From Lagenorhynchus albirostris (taxonomy: Eukaryota; Chordata; Mammalia; Artiodactyla; Delphinidae), in assembly GCF_949774975.1 (NCBI RefSeq), contig NC_083096.1:138204673-138268672 (forward strand): a DNA stretch of 64,000 nt, given 5' to 3'. The notes under the pieces are model-generated. The model saw nothing but the letters and a program-made list of their open reading frames with translations, made no database searches and was not told the origin of the DNA. Shown here piece after piece: positions 59,331 through 64,000 of the stretch. A program made the position numbers and the translations under genes. Numbering within the stretch: position 1 is the first letter of the stretch; the number at the start of each line of letters is the position of its first letter.

Positions 59331-59574
59331 GGATGGCAGGACCACAGGATGCCTTCATGGGAAAGGAGACAAGGATACCAAGGGAAGCCGGCCCCAGGGA
59401 GCAAAGGGCCTGAAATGGGGTGCTGAGAAGCTGGGACTTGTTGGGAGATCGCTGTTGCTTTCAGGTGGTGGAGTGACACTGTTGGAGTTGGAGTTTTCAA
59501 CATCACTCTGGTGGCCTGCGGCAGGTGGCTTGGAAGGTGGGGAGGACACCGTTATGTAGCTAGTGGAGTTACCT

Positions 59575-60090
59575 ATGTGTCTCTGTCAGGAAAACAGAAC
59601 CCACACCAGGCAATTTAATAAAGGGAAAGAACATGCGGAACTAGTTACCAAGGTGTTAGAAAAGCTGAAAAGCCAAATGGGAAACAGTGGGCCAACCCAG
59701 ATGAGTCCCAGTTGGAAGTTACTACTAGAGTGATCCCTAGCACTAAAAGGACAAAGGAAGGCAATGGTGTCGGCAGAGCCCGGGAGCTGGGGCTGCCATC
59801 AGGCACTGAGACCACAGAGGGAGCTGCCTGGTGGGAGCCGAGACCATAGTGAAAGGGGCTGTCTGGTGGAAACCATGGAGAGACTCAGCCATTGCAACAA
59901 TACTGCCCAAAGAGAGCAGGGAAGAAATTCACTGTTTCTCCCTCCCTCCCACCATCCAATTTCTGACCCCTGCCTCCTGTTGGTCAAGTTTAAGTGGAGA
60001 TGGATTGGCAAGGGAGCCTGGGCAATGTAGTTTACAGGGATCAGCCACTGTCATTCAGCACAGAGCAGGGAACGGCAAGAATGGTTCTGA
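59575..60090 (+). repeat. Unnamed dispersed retroposon-like repeat
   Basis: The stretch includes ggaactagttaccaaggtgt and ggcaagggagcctgggcaat, blocks I recognise from other mammalian loci as an old interspersed repeat but cannot assign to a family. Confidence 0.45.
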
Positions 60091-61124
60091 GGGCAAAGCA
60101 TTCTGGGATAGGCAACTGAGGACTGTGGGTGGGTCTGGACTGAGGGTGAGACCCTGCAGACAAGAGAAAGGGGGTAGGTAGGGGAGGTGTGTACATTTGA
60201 GTGGATGACAAGGGTGAATCTGGAAGGTCTCATGGATGTGGAGGGTTAGACAAACACAAGCTACGTCCAAGGTGGCAAACTGGGCGGTCAGGTAACCAGG
60301 TGATCTGAACCAAACTCCCTATCTCCTCTCCCATAGCCCTGTCATTTACAAACATGCTGTTTTATCACTCTGACTTCTAAGAGTGTTTGTACCTCAGCCC
60401 TTCCATTCGCTGTCTTCAGGTTCTTGCCAAAGACAGTAGTAATCCCTCTCATCTCCTTCTCTGTTCTCAGTCCCTGGCTCACGTTGGGGCCGGGTCACAT
60501 TATCGCCTTGAATGATATCTGGCTTTCTCTCCCAGGGTGGCAAATCAGGGCTCTCATGAATGGAATCAGACAGAGTTGTAGACAGCTCACTGTTAGTCAT
60601 TCCCGAAACTTGTTTCCCATAGATGCAGATATGGAGGGGTAAGTGTCAGCAGTCGTCTGGTGCTCTGCGTGCTCAGTTGTGTGTTGGCAAAAATCACATC
60701 TGGATAAAACAGTGATCACTCCACTCCTCTGCTAAAATACCTACCACTGGTTTCCTGGAGGGATGGTCTTCAAGCTTTTGATAAAACCCAGAAATCTTTA
60801 TTCGAATGAAGTGTGCCCGGTAGCCGTCTAGACAAACAGATGAAAGAGGAGATGTGGTTGGAACCAGGTTGGAACCCCAAGGCCCATCCGCCTGGAAGCC
60901 CCCTCCCCTCCTCTCTCTGAAGGACAGAAGGTTCTAGAAGGGAAGAGTTGCAAAGAGGGTAGTGTGAGAACCACTGTCAAAGGAACCCACAGTTAGTTCC
61001 GTGGGTGGGAGAAGTTGCGCGGCAGACAGGAGCTCCTTCACATGGCTTTCCCAACAAGGCTTTTTTATTCGATGATCAAATTCTGAATGCAGTTCGGGAG
61101 TCTGGTCTTTGGGAGACAGTAACA

Positions 61125-61660
61125 GCAGAAAGAGCACAAAATGTGAAGTGATTCGGAGCTTTACACTTCTTTTTTTGGTGTGGTGCAGGAACGTGCGGTG
61201 TTTATTGCACGGAGCCCAGCAAGGAATCCAGGGAGCTACTGCTTAAAAGACCTGAACTCCCTGATGGCTTTCGGGGAAAGGTTTTAAAAGACAGGCTGAG
61301 GGAGGGAGATCGTGGGGTATGTGATCAGCTGGTGGACGTTCTTCTGATTGGTTGGTGGTGAGGTAATAGGGAGTCAACGTCATCAACCTTTTGGTTTCAA
61401 CTGGTCTGTGGTCTAAGGGCTGTGGGCAGCATACGGTTAACTTCTTCCACCTGGTTGGGGGTCTCAGTATTTGCGAAACACAGAGCTTTACACTTCTGAA
61501 CTGTGTGACTCTAGGCAAGGTGCTTTATCTTTTGGATTCTTCTTAGTGACCAGTTAACAGTGTGGGGAGAGCTATTTCACTGGGTTCCTGTGAGGATTAA
61601 ATACGAGAACAGATGTGATCGCGGTCATGTTTGCCCAGAGTAGGTACTCAGTACTTGGTA
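61125..61660 (+). repeat. MIR split by the retrotransposed LTR
   Basis: Forward MIR in two parts (61125-61170, 61498-61660): the right part has aactgtgtgactctaggcaa and cctgtgaggattaaatacga. The LTR-derived insertion lies between them. Confidence 0.75.
61171..61482 (-). mobile_element. Retrotransposed LTR transcript (polyadenylated U3-R, 5' truncated)
   Basis: On the minus strand this 312-bp sequence aligns with the solo LTR at 45486-45953 from inside U3 through the TATA-like ttttaaaa (61282-61289) and AATAAA (complement of 61201-61206). It then stops about 24 nt after the signal in a run of A's (T's at 61170-61176). It is flanked by a perfect 15-bp duplication, gagctttacacttct, at 61156-61170 and 61483-61497. 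A long duplication, a poly(A) tail and no U5 indicate L1-mediated copying of a polyadenylated retroviral RNA rather than proviral integration. It splits a MIR. Confidence 0.8.
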
Positions 61661-61930
61661 GGCATCGTGGGATGGCACTTAAAAGTGTGAGCCTTGAAGA
61701 CTGACTACTTAGGCTTGCAAAGTTTCTCCCTCCATTACCAGCTACGTAACCTTGGGTGGGTTATTTAAACTTCACTGAGTCTCGGTGTGTTCGCTTATAA
61801 CATGAGGATAATGACTGTTGTACCTACCTCATGGAGTTCTTTTGAGGACTTGAATAAGGTAACGCATGGAAAACATTTAGAACAGCCCCTGACATATAGT
61901 AAGTACCCAATAAGTGTTAGCCATAGTCAT
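61660..61930 (+). repeat. MIR
   Basis: Forward MIR: ggatggcacttaaaagtgtg, gctacgtaaccttgggtggg and a taagtacccaataagtgtta end. Confidence 0.85.
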
Positions 61931-62164
61931 TATTATGAGCTGTTCTATGAACGAAGGACTGTACCAAGTATTTCAAGAAATATGACGATGAGTGAGACCT
62001 GGCTCAACCTCTAGGGTGCTTTTAGTGTCCCTGGGGGCAGTAAGGGGCTGGAGTGCCTTCAGTTCTCCCTGCCCGAGCAGTAATGCCAACAAGATCAAGT
62101 TTAACAGGGGAGGGGGCTGAACCTGCAGGGGAGTGCCAGGGCTGTGGGGTGAAGATAACAAACA

Positions 62165-62375
62165 ACTGTGACTACCAAATGTTGAGCACCACCAAGCAAG
62201 GGCCTGTGGAAGGCACTTAACGCCCTGCGTCAAGACATTTCCAAATAACCCTAAGATGTAGGTCTCTTCTCTACTATAAAGGCTGTTGAAGATGAGAGAA
62301 GTGAAATCAGCACAGCCAGAAGAGGCATCACTAAGAATCTAATCCAGCTCTCTCTGACCCTGAAGCTAGGATGAC
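62165..62375 (-). repeat. MIR fragment
   Basis: Reverse diverged MIR: ggcctgtggaaggcacttaa and ctgttgaagatgagagaagt. Confidence 0.55.
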
Positions 62376-64000
62376 CTAGTTTATCATCCAGACTGGGTCA
62401 CTTTTGAAATGGAATGGGGGGCGGGTGCTATTAATAATTCCATGAGGACGGTAGGCAGGAATGGGAGTGATCTGAGGCAGACCAGGGTGTGGGTCCGTGC
62501 TACCCAAGCACAGTGAACGCTCTTCCCACTGGGTCCAGCTGTCTCTAAGACCGGAACGTAGTGAGAGTTCAAACAGAAGAGAGGCGCCCTCTATCCATTT
62601 TGTTCCTGAAACTCTTTGCCAATCACGCTACCTGTGCTAAAGCAAAGACAGTACTGTCCCCAAGATACCGGTGCCCCAGTGCACGCCTGCTCCTTCAGTG
62701 GGCGTAAACCAAATTCCTTGGAGCTCTGTGACATGCTAAGAAAATGGGATTCAGGGCTATCTGTTAACTGCTGCCGCTATGAGTCTATCCTTATTCCTCT
62801 AATACAGATCATTAACATTTACAGAACTTTAACTACAGCAACTCTAACGAGCAGAGCTGTAATTTACAGTTTCCCCATAAACATCCATTGAGGCTGACAC
62901 TCATTCTCTGCTGGTACAGTAATTCAGCATTTCTGGACAAGTCATCGTGTTGAGGCTCTTTCTTTCTCCCTTAACTGCTGTTATTAGTGGTCGCAGAAGA
63001 ATAATGAACTCCAGTTGTAAAAAAGGAGAAAGTGATATATTAACGATCATGGAGAACAAAAATACATAGATCAGTGACAGTCCCAACCTAAAGCGTAAAA
63101 ACCTCGTTACAAGAAACAAGTATTTGCAGAGCCCTTACTGGGGGCCAGGGAGTGTGTGCATTGCTTGGCAAGCTGTGTCTAGTTCAGTGATTCCCAAAAA
63201 CCATATTGCCTAACAGTCATTGGTGACACTTTTAAAAACACAACTTCCTCGGCCCCCACCCCTGTAGATCTGCTTTGGTAAGGCTTGCATATGTTTATAT
63301 ATAATGGGAGATTTACAAAGTTCCCCCACTGGATTCCAACACTCCACTACGTTTATCTAGTTTAGTTAACATGACAACTATTATTTTCTCCATTTTGTGA
63401 ATGAGAAGGTTGAGGTTGGGTTGCTAAGGGGAGACGGAAGTAAAGTCTGATGATGTGGGATGAGGCCCTTGCTTCTCCACTTGTGCATAAAGAACGACTC
63501 CATGTTAAGGTGACATTCGCTCTCACTTGTTACACTACTTTTCCGCCTCTCCACCTCTCATTTTTCTACCTATCAGAGAGTCCTGTCGGCGTGTCATCAT
63601 GTTTCTTTCCAGCAGCTTAGCAGCTGCCTTATCTCCAGTATTACTCCTTCCCACCATTGCGTGCCGTCAACATGGTACTCTGGTTTTCTCCCCCCTTCCT
63701 GTATTTGTAATCTGGTAGCCTTGTCTCTTTGTCTGTGTCTAGGCTGTTGTTTCCGCTGTCACCTCGGAAGTCCTAGCCCCCTTACCCCTGTCATCACTGT
63801 AGGGATAACACTTGCAGTGTGATTGGGCCGTGGTCCTCCAGAGAGGATGGCCGTGGACCTGGCACGGACTTGAACTACCCACTGTGGCTGCTCCTTCCAG
63901 AACCCTTACGTCTCACCCTCATCGTAAAACACACATTGTCTCACACCTTTTGTTCTCCTCACCCTAACATAATTCTTAAGAGTACGTACTTCAAAGCTCA
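62376..64000. other. Intronic tract at the window end
   Basis: No gene is recognised. A stretch at 63180-63300 (cagtgattcccaaaaaccat, cctcggcccccacccctgta) resembles an old MER5-type hAT fragment. Confidence 0.4.

Larger units (their letters stand above)
51339..64000 (+). other. DAB1: Downstream DAB1 intron (partial)
   Basis: The sequence after the last visible donor has no match to the DAB1 residues that should follow (AVTQLELFG...) in any frame, so it is read as intron. It holds MIR and old LINE-like copies and the retrotransposed LTR at 61171-61482. Confidence 0.8.

Noticed and set aside
51339..64000. Search for the next DAB1 exon (AVTQLELFGDM...)
   Set aside because: No frame in this interval gives the expected residues, so the exon lies beyond the window.
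1..64000. A novel multi-gene defence or mobile system
   Set aside because: The window is vertebrate intronic DNA with one host gene; nothing supports a gene cluster of that kind.

Overview
The window is mammalian nuclear DNA. It is dominated by interspersed retroposons, with long non-coding tracts and short exons bounded by GT/AG splice sites. Nine tRNA-derived SINEs of the CHR/cetartiodactyl type, most with intact target-site duplications, together with artiodactyl-style L1 3' ends, point to a cetartiodactyl and most probably a cetacean. This lineage call is an inference from repeat content.

The only host gene I can support is DAB1 (Disabled-1), on the + strand. Five coding exons are visible: 40958-41089, 41715-41834, 42312-42350, 43930-43995 and 51279-51338. 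Using standard DAB1 numbering they encode residues 103 to about 241. They cover the C-terminal two thirds of the PTB domain and the tyrosine cluster (Tyr185, 198, 200, 220, 232) phosphorylated in Reelin signalling. All five exons are phase 0 at both ends. The 39-nt and 66-nt exons are the pair whose joint skipping removes 35 residues and two phosphotyrosine sites. The last exon ends in two adjacent gtaagt donors 6 nt apart. Upstream exons (residues 1-102) and downstream exons (after Val-Ser) are not seen here.

Layout: 1-40957 is upstream intron with eight of the nine CHR-type SINEs, a 2.9-kb antisense 5'-truncated L1 (12681-15614), a twin-primed inverted L1 3' end (27453-27845), a complete TA-flanked Tigger-type DNA transposon (29658-29889) and many old MIR and L2 copies. 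The interval 40958-51338 holds the exon cluster, with a short L1 3' end (44540-44799) and a solo ERV LTR (45486-45953) in the 7.3-kb intron. The interval 51339-64000 is downstream intron with MIR and LINE copies. At 61171-61482 lies an LTR-derived sequence that carries a poly(A) tail and 15-bp duplications, so it looks like a retrotransposed viral transcript rather than an integrated LTR.

I found no bacterial-type genes, CRISPR array, tRNA, rRNA or novel multi-gene system. The points most worth following are the DAB1 splice architecture, the retrotransposed LTR transcript, the L1 with an in-frame internal duplication, and several repeat-free AT-rich intronic tracts that look like candidate regulatory elements.
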